From Hypomyces perniciosus (lineage: Eukaryota; Ascomycota; Sordariomycetes; Hypocreales; Hypocreaceae), in contig SPDT01000004.1 of assembly GCA_008477525.1 (NCBI GenBank), forward strand, positions 1,054,001 through 1,118,000: a stretch of 64,000 nucleotides of DNA, written 5' to 3'. The notes beneath the pieces are model-generated. The model did no database searches. It worked only from the letters and a program-made list of their open reading frames with translations, and had not been told where the DNA came from. Position 1 is the first letter of the stretch; the number at the start of each line of letters is the position of its first letter. This document shows positions 35,060-48,960 of the stretch, in pieces. The translations under genes and the position numbers were made by a program.

Positions 35060-38000
35060 TACATCTCAAGTTAAAGACAATAATTAAAGGACATCAGCTA
35101 CGCATATTAATAAACAGCAGAGCAATAGGCAATTTTATTGCACCTACAACTGTAAATCGCCTACAGTTACCTTAAAAAAAGAAAACCAAACCATACCAAC
35201 TTCATCAGGCAAAAGGAAGAGCCTTTATATATAATAACGGATAAGTCAAGCAAAAGACTAATCATCTTAAACTTAAAATTGCCGAACGCAAAGGAGTGGT
35301 TCCTTGCGACATAGCGAACATCGATAAATACGATATCATTCTCGGTTATCCTTAGTTAAAACGCAATAACCCTAATATCGACTAGGAGAAAGGCCAGCTT
35401 CATTAACGCGATAACAAAGCTCCCCCAGCAATTAAAACTATCAAAAAGGCCTTAACCGCAAGGCGGAAATCCCATATAGAACCCCTAAGCATACCAAAAA
35501 AAAGGACTAAGAAAGTTACCTTTAATTTAATTACAGAAACAATCCACCCAGGAATAAAACTCAAACAAAACAAAAGGAAAGACAGACAAACCCAAAAAAC
35601 AATTGCCTTCTTACAGAAAGCATTTAATAACATTAACAAAAAGCTCAAGACAAAAAGCCCTAAAACAACAGCATTACTAAAACAACTACAGAATATCCCT
35701 AAAGAATACCAGAAGTATAATAAGCTATTCAAGGAAACACTTAATATAAAACTACCAGAACACAGTCAATAAAACCATATAATTAAGCTTAAGGATAGTG
35801 CAAGCACTACCTTCTACAAGATTTATAATCTAAATGAAAAAGAGCTCAAAAGCCTACACAACTATTTAAACAATATATTAGCCAAAAGGTACATTCAACC
35901 CTCTTCATCAGAAGCAGGCTATCCTGTCATATTCATACCAAAAAAAAGAGGCAAACTACAGTTAATCATAAACTACCGACAGCTTAACAAAGCCACTGTC
36001 AAGGACAGAACTCTACTACCGCTAATCACAAAATTGCAAGACAGACTATATAAAAAAAAGTAGTTTACAGCGCTAGACCTCAAAGGCGCTTATAACCTCA
36101 TCCAAATCAAAGAAGGACACAAATAAATAACCGCCTTTCGAACCAAATACAGCTTATTCAAATACCTAGTTATACCTTTCAGTCTCACCAACGCCCCCGC
36201 AACATTCTAAAAAATAATCAACAACATATTAAAGGAGTACCTCGACATCTTTATAGTTATTTACCTAAATAATATCCTAATCTTCTTAGATACCCTTAAA
36301 GAACACAAAGCACATATCCATAAAGTATTACAGACACTACAAAATACTAAACTACTCATAAAACCAGAGAAATGCGAATTCCATACACAAAAAGTCACTT
36401 TCCTAAAGCACATCATCACCCCTAGAGAAATTCACATAAATCCATCGAAAGTACAAGCAGTAAAAGACTAGCCTATACCCACAACAGTCAAAAAAGTCCA
36501 AAACTTCTTAAAACTTACTAACTACTACCAACAATTCATCAAAGGCTATGGAAATATCGCATAAACCCTCCACAAGCTCACCAAAAAAGATCGAAAGTTT
36601 CTATAGGCACCAGACATACAAAACGCATTCAATAAACTCAAACAACTTATCTCAGAAAAACCTATACTTATCATATTCAACCCATCTAAAGAAACAAAAG
36701 TTAAAACAGACACTTCCAACTTCGCCATAGAAGCTCAACTCAGCCAAAAGGACAAAAACGGCAAACTACGCCCCATTGCCTTCTACTCCAAAGCACTACA
36801 CAGCGCAAAACTAAACTACCCGATATACAACAAAGAATTCCTCGCTATTATCCTCGCATTCAAAAAATAGCGACACTACCTATTAAAAGGAACGCACAAA
36901 GTCAAGGTATACACTAACCACAAGAATATCGCGTACTTCGCGACAGTTCAACAACTCTCTAAAAGGCAGATCCGCTACACAGAATATCTCTCAAAATTCA
37001 ACTATATCCTAATCCACCAAAAAGGATCCGAAAACAGACAAGCAGACGCGCTCAGCAAACAAGCCAATTACAACCAAGGAAAAATCAAGCACACTAGGCA
37101 GATCTTAGAACAGACCCCTAAAGGACATTATCAACAAATAACACTTCAAGCCATATACAAAATATCCAGTAATAATACTACACTGCAACGCATCAAAGAG
37201 CACTACACTACCTAAAACAACAACAGATTCCCAGAAGACACAAAATTCAACAAAAAAGGAACTCGACAACAAAATAAAAAGATCTAAATCCCAGACAAAC
37301 TCCAGAAAAACATAATTACAGAAGTTCATCAACACCCAGTACACAAACACAAAAGTATTCGCAAAACCTACAAACAAATGCAAAAATATTTCAAGTTTCA
37401 AAGGCTCAAAAAAGTAATGCAAAACATTATCTCTCACTGCACAACTTATAGAACAGTCAAACCCTCGAAACACAAACCATACAGCAAACTCCAACCCTTG
37501 CCAGTACCGGAACAACCATAAAAGTCAATCTCATTAAACTTTATCATCAAACTACCACTATCCATCAAACCAAGAACAAAAATCAAATACAATAGTATCT
37601 TAATAATCATAGACCAATTCACTAAATACTCTTACTTCCTTCTATACAAAAAAGCAATAAATACAGAAACACTAGCTTATATATTCTTGCAATTCATTAC
37701 AGCCAACCACATAATTCCAGCCAAGATTATTTCTAACCAAGGATCAACCTTCACGTCTAAATTCTAGCAAGCACTCATAAATCAATTAAATATGAATCAC
37801 AAGCTTAATACTGCATACCACCTATAAACAGACAGACAGACAAAACACATCAACCAGATTATTAAAGCCTATCTAAAAAGTTACATCAACTTCAACCAAA
37901 ACGATTAAATAAAGAAGCTACCAATCGCATAAATATCCTACAACAGCAACATTTCAAAGTCAACCAGACTCAGCCCCATATACGCCAACTACAGCTTCAC

Positions 38001-38600
38001 GCCAAACATATATAAAGCGCCAAAAAAAGGCCCACATATCGACAAAGCATAAATTAAAGCCGAAGATATAAAGCAGTTACACAAAAAAATACAGGCATAC
38101 CTTCACTTCACACAAGAAAAAACAAAAAAATATACCGACAAGCATAAATTAAAGGGACCAATCTTCAAGGAAAAAGACATAGTCTACCTACACCGATATT
38201 CGCCAAAGAAAAAGACTGCAAACATCAAAACAACACAACCAAGCAACAAATTAAATTTCAAGAAACTTAAACCCTACCCGGTCAAAAAGGTTATTTCAGA
38301 AGTCACTTACAAACTTATACTACCAAACAGTATCCGAATTCACCCAGTATTTCATATTTCACTACTCGAAAAAGCATCACAAAACAAATTAAAAAATAAA
38401 CCAATCATAAACTCAATCAAAGTCCTACCAGTCGAAAAAGAATATAAAGTTAAAGAAATCAAAGCTATAAAAATAAAAAACAACAAACGCCAATACTTAA
38501 TTAAATAGAAAAACTATAAAGAAGAACACAACTCCTAGGAACCTAAAGAACACCTTAAACACTCCCAGACAACTCTACAACAATTCCACCGAAATCTTAG
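35060..38600 (+). pseudogene. Element E pol remnant (PR, RT, RNase H, IN, chromodomain)
   Basis: Protease region about 35,060-35,390, with the active-site triplet reading NSR (DSG expected). RT about 35,780-36,480: readable YRQLNKATVKDR, then PFSLTNAPATF, and the catalytic pair is Asn-Asn at 36,268-36,273. RNase H about 36,560-37,060, ending RQADALSKQ. Integrase about 37,270-38,100, with a readable HHCC region and SNQGSTF-like core. The integrase tail leads to HPVFHISLLEK (about 38,340) and a chromodomain (about 38,440-38,560). Most stops are TAG at former Trp codons. Catalytic residues of protease and RT are lost, so this copy is dead. Confidence 0.88.
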
Positions 38601-39284
38601 CCTACTAACAACAGATCAAGTAACCCAAAAGCAGTCTAATCAATTACATCGACAGCCCCAAAAGAATGCACATCGATAGCAGCTTCTACTTCACGACATT
38701 CCACCTCATCCAACTCATCCAGAAATTTAAAACCACGCCAAACCATCTCATAACCACAAAACACTACAAACCAACACTATTGCCTCAAACGCGCCAACTT
38801 CGCAAAAGCCTCATTCACCTCTTATTAAGCACAGAGTAAACAAGCCTCAGTCTCTTCTTCCTCCCGCTCTATCTTTTACTTCTCCGAAATTATACATTAC
38901 ACTACACCACAAATCAGAAAAATTCAACAAAATTAACAAAAAACAAACCTGCAGACAGCATAATGCCGGAACCATCGCATAAACAACCTCGCCGCACACA
39001 CTCACTACAACATAAATTATCTGCAATCATCTTACAAGAAAGATTACAACTATAGCAGAATAAACAAAGCATAACGAAATCACCAATAGCCTCAATTAAC
39101 GAAAAAAAAGCCAAGCGCTATTCAGTCTTACAAAAACAAAATTTCACTACGCAACCCGACATTCTATCAGCAGAAAACACAAAACACAAAACAAAAGCAC
39201 CACACCTACAAACTATAAAAGACAGCAGTATTTATAAAGGAACCAACAGGTCTTAAAGACAAAACCAATAAAAGGGGGACATCA
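38601..39284 (+). other. Element E 3' untranslated stretch
   Basis: C- and A-rich sequence between the chromodomain and the 3' LTR, with no recognised domain. It ends in the polypurine tract AAAAGGGGGAC. The minus-strand frame at 38,914-39,114 is a by-product of strand-biased G-to-A change and is not supported as a gene. Confidence 0.6.
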
Positions 39285-39670
39285 TATCACGACCCAACCA
39301 CTATAAAAACATAACATAATACATACCCAGAAAAACCTCAAATAAACAAACCAATCAGCATTAGATCACTTAAGTCACCATAAACTATAAAGTAATCCCA
39401 GTAAGCCAACAGAAAAACTCACCATAAATCATCAAGAAAACAAATATAATCCAAGGTAATCCAAGATTATTCCCTTTATATATATACAACTAGCTTATCA
39501 CTCATTTAATATAGTTACTTAAACAGTCATTAACAATTGCATTCACCAAAACCGCCTATTCTACAGAATCGTAACTACATTACCCTGCTCAGTATTCATC
39601 CCTAACCTCTCTGTCAACATAAACCCACGAACCTCGGTTTATCCCTTAAGAATCAACCCAGATCATCACA
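39285..39670 (+). repeat. 3' LTR of element E
   Basis: 386 bp. Compared with the 5' LTR it differs almost only by G-to-A (for example CCCGGAGGAACC in the 5' copy is CCCAGAAAAACC here) while C residues are kept, which shows one-strand mutation. Confidence 0.92.
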
Positions 39671-39809
39671 ATTAAGTCCCTTTAATTAACTAATAGCTAG
39701 AAATAAATTATATAGGCTATAGTTGCAGCTAAAAGTAGCACTATAAATAAAAACCTACCGCTTTAAAGAAAGAGGATAAAACTAACCTTTTAAAATTATA
39801 GTATACTAG

Positions 39810-40216
39810 TTTATCGGGGGTAACTAATATGCCCAACACACCAGCATTTTTTCTTGTTAGCTTACCCGAGAAAGGTTGGCTGCTTATTTAAGCAGCTACT
39901 GGATTAGGAAAGCACGGGAGTATAAAGATATACAGATAGACCTAGTTTAATAAATAATAACCTTCTCCCCCCTTTAATATATAACCTTACCTGTAAGAAT
40001 ACAGTTACTGAGGCATATAAAGGTAACTGTTAGTTGCTTTTAGCTGCCGGCATTATAATTAAATGATCCACAGTATCTTTTTAGCCCCTATATTACTTAA
40101 TCGCTGCTTTATAGTTCTATTAGGAGCGCGGTTCCCGCGCTCGATACTAGTTGTTATATATAGGTGTATATATATATTATATATATATTTTAAAGTGCCA
40201 ATTCCCCTTTAATAAA
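39810..40216 (+). repeat. 5' LTR of A2
   Basis: Begins TTTATCGGGGGTAAC and matches 51,420-51,826 and both A1 LTRs. The inner end is RIPed (AATAAA in place of GACAAA). Confidence 0.92.
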
Positions 40217-41379
40217 ACTAGTAACTAAAATAGGGGGAAATCTCAAGGATTATATCCTAGGAAGTAATTATTAAGGGCACTTTTACGCTGCTACTAAGAC
40301 CTACCTTCACTTAACTACTAATAGAATTACAGGCTAGCTTTACCTAGTCTCTATATAAATATAAAACAATCAGCTAAGGGAAACAGCCTAAAACCCCTTC
40401 TGTAACTATTTAATATAGATTAGTATAATATTTAATTCCGAAAACGCAGGTTATCTGGTTGCAATTTCCGAAAAGATATTAGGATTAGTTAACCTAGGCG
40501 TAACGCGCTAAAATATAATAAAAAAGCGGAACCTCGAGAAACTACCAGTCAATAATACCTATTAATCGAGAGCTAAAATCTTAAAGAAAATTACTAAAAG
40601 ACTGGTTACTATAGTAAAAGCAAATATATAGGTAAAACAGTTAGTACTATATAACCTAAGCCCCCTTAAACTATTAATACACTATTATAACCCCTATTTT
40701 ATTTACTAGCAGGTAGGTTAATAAATGGAACAGCTATAGGGGGCTAATAAAGGATATATTGATTATTTAATCTCTTAGTATAGAGACTTTATTTTAGTTT
40801 TATTAATATTCCTGGCTAGGTTTTTCTTAACTCTAGATAAAAGCATTATTTTTACTGCTTTTATAATCTCTGGTATATAGGCTATCTTTATTTATATTAA
40901 AGATATTTAAAGAAGATTTAAAAACGATAATAACCTAATATCTTGTAACTAGTATTAACGCGGGAAGCTATCCTTAAAAGATTAGCTAATTTCTTTATCC
41001 TAGACAGATAAACGCAACCCTTTTTCTTTACAAAAGAACTCCTTATATTAATGGAATATATCGCTATAGCTTTATTACTAAAAGAATATATCCTTTTTTT
41101 AGCTGAGAGAAGAATGCTCTTTTAAGGGCCAGTTATTTAAGTCAGATAACTCCGATTTATAAGAGAAAGGACATTCTTTTACTAAAGAACCATTTAATTA
41201 TACACTTAACATAATATTAATAATATCTATATTTATTATAATAAAATCTAGGGAAAGATTAGGCTCTTTAGCAGAGAAGGGGAAGTTAATATCTTAAAAG
41301 TTCCTCTTTTTTATTTAAGCCTTTAAGAATATCTAAGGCATAAAGCTATTAATAGGGATTAACTTGATAAGTAAATTTA

Positions 41380-44300
41380 ATAATAAGAATATATCCTAGT
41401 TTTTAAGAAACTATAAATAAGAAATAGAAGATTGGGGAATTTTAATTAAGGATTAGGGGAGGTACTTAAAACTATTTATAAAAATAAAGGAATAGAAGAC
41501 AGTTTAGATTTTTATTAAGAAAAGTATTAGCTAGGATAAAATAAAGAAAGAACTTTTATAATACTATAAGTAATAGGATAAGGATTAATTAGAATTATAT
41601 ATAGTATAACTTTAAAACTTTTATTGCTATAAACCTATAAGAATATAGTCTGTAATAGATTAGTTACTTTAATACTGATATCTCTATTAAAAGCTTAATA
41701 AGAAAAATTAAAGGATAGCGATACTGTATTCCTATAATATCGCAAAAGTAATGCTACTAGAGCTGCTTTAGCTAGTAATAGCTTTTAAAAGGATTAAAGA
41801 AATTAATAATTTTAAAGATCTAGTATATACTAAGGTTTAGACGCTTTTTTATAATAAAATACTAGTAGAGCTTAATATTTAAAAAGCCTATTTTTAAGAG
41901 TTTAATAAAAGACTATTTAAGATTAGGGACTTATTAGATTTATTTAAGTTAAAGTTAAGCCTAAGGATAAAAAAGTGAAAAAAAGAATAGCCTAAACCCG
42001 CGGAATTAACTATAATTTCGCAGCTTAAAGATTAAATAAACGCTTTATCTAAAAAGTTCAATAAACTAGTAATTTAACTCCTTTAATAAAAGGAAACAGC
42101 AATTAACCTAAAAAAAAGAGAATATTATTGCGTTATTATTAGTAGCAATAAACTTAAATAAAGACCTTTTACTTTAATAATTGCTATTAATAATATTAAT
42201 ATAATAGACCCTTTATATAATAATATACTAAACACTTTCTTTATTAACTACTTAAAGGCAGTTATTAATATTAAATACTATTAATATTATAAAGATAAAG
42301 ACTATTTTCCTTAAAACTGCATTAAATTACCCTATAATAAAGGCTATAGGTTTATAATATATAACCTAGCAGTAAGAATAGTTTAGGTAGGCCTGCGGAA
42401 AACCTTAATCCTGCTTTGACTTATTATATTAATTATAACTGTTAGGATTTATATATAAAAAATACTAGCGCTTTAAGTAGAATCGTTTAGAGCTTAAAAT
42501 AAGGTTTCCCTAAGCCTGTTATTTATAAAAAAGATAGAATTTAGCTTTTTTAACTGGGAACCGACTATTTATAAGGCTAAACTCTTTAATATTATCTATA
42601 ATAAAATAGTGTATAGGGAGATATTTAAAATTTAGGTATTGTAAAAGTTAGATATAATTCCTGTAAAGGGATTAATGATAAATATTATATATTTTGCAGG
42701 CAGAGATTAAATAATTACTGAAAAAAGGGATAATATATAAGCAGAAAGGGTTAAGAATTTTTCTATAAACCTAGCTAAAACAGCCTCCCTGGAAAAACCT
42801 TTAGATAAATATAACCAGGCCAGCTTAATTAAGGAATTATTTAATTAAACTCTTTTCGCTAACCCTATAACTAGTAAGGGATAAAAGCGTATTCGTATAA
42901 TTAATAAGGCGGATAAGTAAGCTAAAGAGGAGCTGTTGCTGCTTTAGGTAGAAAAACCGATTAAGAAAGAGCAACCGCATTTAGACTTTATACTTATAAC
43001 TTTAAAGGCTATATTGTCTAGACTGCGATGTAATAAGGAAGGCGGAATTAAAGGTGCTAAGAATAGGGAGGAATTACTAGGAGTAGAGTGAGTTAAGATA
43101 ATAATCTAAGCAGTAATTTTAAATAACGCGATTAAGCTTAAAACTAGCACTCTTTTAAATGCTATTCTAGAACTCGCGAATACTTTAAAAGTGGATTTAA
43201 TTATAAAATTATAAAAGATTGCTAAAATATAGTTTTATAGGAAAACTAATTTAATTATTTTTAAATATACTTTATATTAAATAATATTTATCTTTATATA
43301 TAAATATCCTTTAAAGGAAGAATTAATGAAAAGACTAAATGCAATAGCTGTATACGCAGAATTAACTATATAAGTTATTTAGTTACTATAGGATTAACCT
43401 TTTAAAACTATAACCTTATAACCTTTACTAGTAGAGGGATTATTAAATAAGGAGTTATTTAATTTTAAGGACTTAAACCTATTATTACTTTTAGAAATAT
43501 ACTTTTATAAGCTAGAGTAATTATATATAGCTGTTAACTATAAGGCAAATCGGTTATAAAAGTCTATAACCTGGATTTGTATAGTTTAAATAGGAAAGAT
43601 CCTCTGCTATTTATAGGATTTACTGCAGATATAGGTATATTTAAAAGAGCCTGACAGTATATTTGTTAAAGTATTTATAGACTTAAAGTTGGAGGGAAAT
43701 ATTATCTTTTATTAGCTGGCTATGAAATGTAATATAATAATATACTCCTATAAAGCAGTTAGCACTATATTTAATAATAGGCAAGTAAATATATATGGCG
43801 AAACTGTTATTTGGGTATATATAGGGTTAGACTAACCCTAGATTTTATATTGTACCTAATAACGTCTTAATGCCCTTTATCCTTAGGATGCTATTTATTT
43901 AGGCCGCGCAGCTAATATTTAATTATATATTAAGGAATAGGGATTTGCATATAAAATATAAAATAGGGAACATTTAAGTTATTACTTTAGCTGCTAAAGC
44001 TATTTATTAAAAATATAAAACGGAGGCGTTATATAACTTAAGGCTAAAATAAATGTTAACTTTATATCTAAGTATAAAGTTAATAAGGCGGAAAAAAGTT
44101 TAAAAAACCTTTATTTTACTTTTAGGGAGGAGGTTTTATATAGATTATTAGAGTGAGCTAAGGAGGATTTAATTTAGCTATTACTGGCTAATAAGTTAAA
44201 AGATTAAATAAAAGCAATAAAGAAAGCAGTAAAGGAATTTAAAAGAGTAGAGGAATAAAGGAGAAGGTTTTAAAAGAGAGCGCGGAAGTGTAAGTGGATT

Positions 44301-47300
44301 AAAACTAATATTATATATAAAAAGAAAAGCGTAAAAATCCATCTAGTAGATAATACCTTGTTTAATAGTTTTATTCCTGCTGGGAGTTTTTATTAGAAAT
44401 AAAAGAAGTAGGATAAAGTTAAGGATAATTTAAACTTTAATACCCTATTTACTGAATATATTACGCTAAAGTTCTTACTAATTAAAGCTGGGTTAAGACT
44501 TATACTAGACTGCCTGGCAGTAATCCTGAAAATAGTGGAAGGGAAACTGATAATATAAGAAACCGTGATTTTAATGTAGATCTTGAAAAATAGGGAAATA
44601 GCATTTTCCTGGGATTTTATGGAATATAAAAAGCTGGACCTTAAGATTGCTTTACTATAGACTATTTATATAGTGGAGTATAATGCTTGGCAGAGTAGTA
44701 GTATCTTAATCTTTAAAGGTATAAAGAAGAAAGTAGTTAATTTACTATAAATATATATTAAAAAAGGTCTTTTAGAGGAAGGCTATAGGCTATATAAAAA
44801 CCTGTTTTTTCTAGTATAGAAGAAAAATAGTGGCCTTTACTTTATTAACTTTATTATATAAATAAATAAAGTAACTATTAGGGATGCCTTTATTCCTTTA
44901 AGTATAGACTAATTCAGTAAGGACTTTGCAGGTTATATAATACTGTTATTACTAGACTTTTTCTTGGGCTATAATTAAATCCCTTTTAATAAGAAAAGCC
45001 AAAATATAACTATATTTATAAGCCCTATTAGCCTTTTAAAATACTGCACTTTTTTAATAGGCGCTATAAACTTAGTAACGCAATTTTAGCGTATTATTCT
45101 TCAAATACTATTTAATCTTATATTTACAGTTTACTAACTATTTTTAGATGATATTGCAGTGCAAGGTTTAAAGTTTATATATAGCGGTAAAGAAGCAATA
45201 CCTGGGGTTTAATGCTATGTTTTAAAGTATTTGTAAAACTTAGATAAAACCCTGGTAAATATTAAACTATTAGGATATATAATTTCAGCAGTGAAATCAG
45301 TCTTTTATTAGGAATCCGCTAAGTTGGTAAAGTACCTGTATAGAATAAAAGGGCGCTAACTGGCTATAGGTAAAATTATTAAAATCAAAGAATAAAAGAA
45401 CTGTAAAACTATTAATAAAGTTTAATCTTTCTTTAGTCTAGTTGGCTACTATAAATGCTAGATTAAATATTTCGCGTGGATTATTAAGCCCTTAATAACC
45501 CTATTAAAGAAAAACGCCCCTTAAAAGTAAATTAAAGAATAACAGTAAACTATAGATAAACTTAAAGAGTTTATTACTTCTGCTTTAATACTAGTAATAT
45601 TAAATATAAATAAAGGATATAGGGAGGTAATCTTTATAGTCGATACTAGTATAGTAAGTTAAGGGGCTATTTTAATATAAATTATAAAAGGGAAAAGATA
45701 ATTAATTTAATATAAAAGTAAATACTAGCTTTTGTTAGAAATAAAGTATAATGCTATAAAGAAAGAATATAAAGCTTTACTTTAAGCCTTTAAAAGGCTA
45801 TATACTTATATTTATAAGCTTTTATTTATATTAAAAATAGACGCTAAAGTAGTTATTAATTAAATAAATAATAGAATTAATAATATCTTTAGCAGGTATA
45901 TAACCTAATAGATTAATTATATCCTTTTTTTTAACTTTACTGTTAAGTATATCTTTAAGAAAGAAAATATTATAGCGGACGCTTTATTTTATAAACTAGT
46001 AACTGCTATAAATAAAGTTAAAGCTAAGAAAGAAAAGGATTTAAAAGATTTTATAGATATATACTTAAGTATGATTTTATTTATATTATTAGGGAAGGAG
46101 TATAGCGAGGAGTTTTAATAAATTGCGCAGTACTTTTAAATAATATAGAGACTATTAATCTTTTAGCTGTAGACTTTTAGTAATTTAGGAATAAAGTAAA
46201 AAAGTTTATTGTAAAAGACAGGAAATTATAGGCAAGACTAATAAAATACTGCCGTTAACCTATATTTATTTTTAATAGTTTAACTTTAAGGAAAACAGCT
46301 ATTTAGCAGTGCTATATTAAAATAAGCTATAAAGGCTAAAAGGTAACTTTCTGGTTTTTGAAAGAAAGATACTGGTGGCTGCAGATATGGAATAATATAT
46401 ATAAGGCAGTTATATTATGCCCCTAATATTAAGGCTTTAATCTATACTACCTTAAAGAGCCAGCTATTGCAATAGAATTAACTAGGCCTATAGAGAAGGT
46501 CTATTTTAATACTTAATATATCCTAAATAACTATAGATATATTTATCTATTTAAAGGAAGATGTAACTTTTATAGATAAGTAAAAGTAGAATTTATATTT
46601 ACTTTATTATTAGCAGTAATAATAAAATTTATATTTAAATAAATATATTAATTTAGTATAATAATTTAAGCTATTATAGATAAGGGATTAAAAATAAAAA
46701 AGATACTCTTAAAGGTATTAATTAATCTAGGAGTTAAGATTGTTTAGATATTGGTATATAACCTTAAAGTTAACGCTATAGTAAAGGTTAGCTATTAAAG
46801 CTTAATATTAATATTAGTAAAAATGGCTAGGCTTAATAAAAAGTGGTTCTAGAATTTGGATAAGGCGATTATGGCTAATAGATATACAGTAAAAAGCTTA
46901 ATAGGGTATTCTGCGTTTTACCTATTATTTAGCTGGGAACCGATTTTTCCCTTAAAAGTGAAACTACCTACTTAACAGCTAATTAACTGGGATAAAGTCT
47001 ATATAATAAAAGATTAATTAATAGTATATATCTGTATATTTAAAAGAAAAAAGGGAGATATTAAAATAGCCTAGGAGAAAGTAACTGCGTTTGCTAAATA
47101 TTAGCTAAAAGGATAAATGCTAATAATTAATATTTACTGCAGAAAGTAGCTAAACTACTCCTCTTTAACGACTTTATTTTACTCTATAATATAAAGCACT
47201 AAAGGGACCTTTTAAAAAATATAAAACTAAAGATATATTAGCTAAGCCTATTTAAAATTAAGTTTTAAGCGGATATAATAAAAGTATATAAACTAAAAAT

Positions 47301-47760
47301 ATTAAACAGGGTCTTATTTAATAAAATTTACCTAAGTAAATATTTAAAGAAGTTTATAAAAGATAAATTTAGCTAGTAGGTGGCTGAAGATAATAAAGAG
47401 ACTTTTATAGATTAGGACTTAAAGGCGGATAAGGACCTACTTAAAGATAAAGCAGTTAATAGAGTGATAATTAAGGTTATTAATAACTAAAAACTTAAAG
47501 AGCTTTATAGCGACTCTTTAGCTACTAAAGGAATATATAGTTAATAAGATTAAATAGTCTAGCTAAGAACTAGGGCATATACTTATAAGTTAAAGGAAGA
47601 AGAGATATTCCAACTAAGACGCAGTCCCCTATAACACTTTAAGGTAGCTATTCCCGGAATAAACTAAATAAATCAGGACGACTACCTCTATATAGAGGAT
47701 ATATAAGGGAGGATAAACGGTAATGTTTTTAAAAAACAGCTACTAGGTACTATTTTTAAA
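41380..47760 (+). pseudogene. A2 gag-pol remnant
   Basis: Collinear with A1 1,640-8,080. The zinc-knuckle region is at about 42,280-42,320. RT is at about 44,700-45,500 and keeps Asp-Asp in LFLDDIAV (45,145-45,154), where A1 has Asn-Asp. RNase H is at about 45,600-46,050, ending with an ADALF-like block. Integrase is at about 46,250-47,280. The tail ends near 47,760 with LLGTIFKGEEIA. Many TAA/TAG stops at former Gln and Trp codons. Confidence 0.82.
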
Positions 47761-47999
47761 GGGGAAGAGATAGCCATTAATTAAAGTTTACTGCCCCGCC
47801 TATAAAAAATATAACCTAAGTATACTATAAGGAAAAAAACTGCGAAATTAAATAATTTATTAACTATATTTCCTTATTAACTGCTTATTTCTTAATAGTA
47901 AAAGCTAAAATAAACTTCTAAACCTACTAACTTACCTAACTCTCTGCCTTTTTATTTCCTTTAGGATAAAGAAAGTCTTTTATAAAACAAGGGGCTATT

Positions 48000-48960
48000 A
48001 AAGGATTAAAATAATTAGAGACTACTGGCTTAATAGAAGTAGGTATTTAATCCTTTTTAAGGAAAGTAGTAGCTATACTTTAGTTACTTTATTAAAGCTA
48101 GTAACTAGGAAGATATCGCTAAGTATAAGAAAAGGCTTTAGATTAAAGGCAATTTAAATAGTCTTTTTATTAGAAACCTAGGATAGAGATATAGTTGTAA
48201 AAAGGGAATAAGATATATTCCTTAACAGTTGTAATAGTAATAGACTAAGTCTAAAGGCACCCCTAGCAGAACTAAGGATTGCGCTGTCTGTAGAATAATA
48301 TAAACAGGGCCTTAATACACTTTATCCACTTAAAAAGAGTATAAAAGAACTACCTATAAATATGCAAAATCTCTGTTAAGATATAAATAGGCTTAAAAAG
48401 CTTTCCTTTAATAGCGTATATAATATTCTGAAAATATAACTGAAAGCCTTTAAAAGTATAGCGCTAAAAATATTCCTTAAAGGTATAACCTTTTATAAAT
48501 AATAAAAGTAATAAGGATAATATAAATAAAAAGGAGAAAGTAATCTTTAAATAGATTAGTAAATTTAACTAACTAATATTAACACTACCTATAATCTAAA
48601 CAGCGAAACACTTTTAGACTTAGATAAAGTTAAAATAAAGATATTAATTAAATAATACTTATTTATTAAAGCTTTATCTAAAATAGACAGCTAAATAGAG
48701 AGATAAAGCTAGGTTTAACCTTTTTAAGATAAAAAAATCTTACTAAAGGTTTTCTTGCCTGCAATAGGTATATTGATAAAGTCGGCTATATTAGGCAATT
48801 AATAGCAGGCTTTTCTAGCAGGATCCTTTATAATTAAATAATAGTTAAGGAAGGATTAAAAGGAAGAGAAAAGAGAGAGAGAGAAAAAAAGATAAAAAAA
48901 TAAGCAAGTTATAAAGGCTACCTTAAAAGAACAGTAATTTACGCATAATACAAAAACCAC
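48000..48960 (+). pseudogene. A2 extra ORF downstream of integrase (unknown)
   Basis: Counterpart of 8,330-9,250 in A1 and easier to read: SNRLSLKAPLAELRIALSVE, then NTLYPLKKSIKELPINMQNL, then INRLKKLSFNSVYNILK. It is hydrophilic and helical in appearance. No family recognised. Its retention in both A copies suggests that it belongs to the element. Confidence 0.5.

Larger units (their letters stand above)
31968..39670 (+). mobile_element. Gypsy chromovirus element E, self-priming type
   Basis: 7.7-kb element with 386-bp LTRs (31,968-32,353 and 39,285-39,670), TGTCACGACCC...ATCATCACA ends and perfect ATTAA target duplications (31,963-31,967 and 39,671-39,675). A G-run (AAAAGGGGGACATCA) precedes the 3' LTR. 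The interior reads gag, protease, RT, RNase H, integrase and chromodomain. The LTR contains AGTCGTTAAC (32,208-32,217), the exact reverse complement of GTTAACGACT just inside the 5' LTR (32,355-32,364), as in Tf1/sushi elements that prime from their own mRNA 5' end. The differences from an active copy are mostly G-to-A on the plus strand. Confidence 0.93.

Noticed and set aside
33646..37515. Several 60-136 codon minus-strand frames inside element E
   Set aside because: They are opposite to a clear gag-pol frame; G-to-A bias on the plus strand removes stop codons from the other strand and creates such frames.
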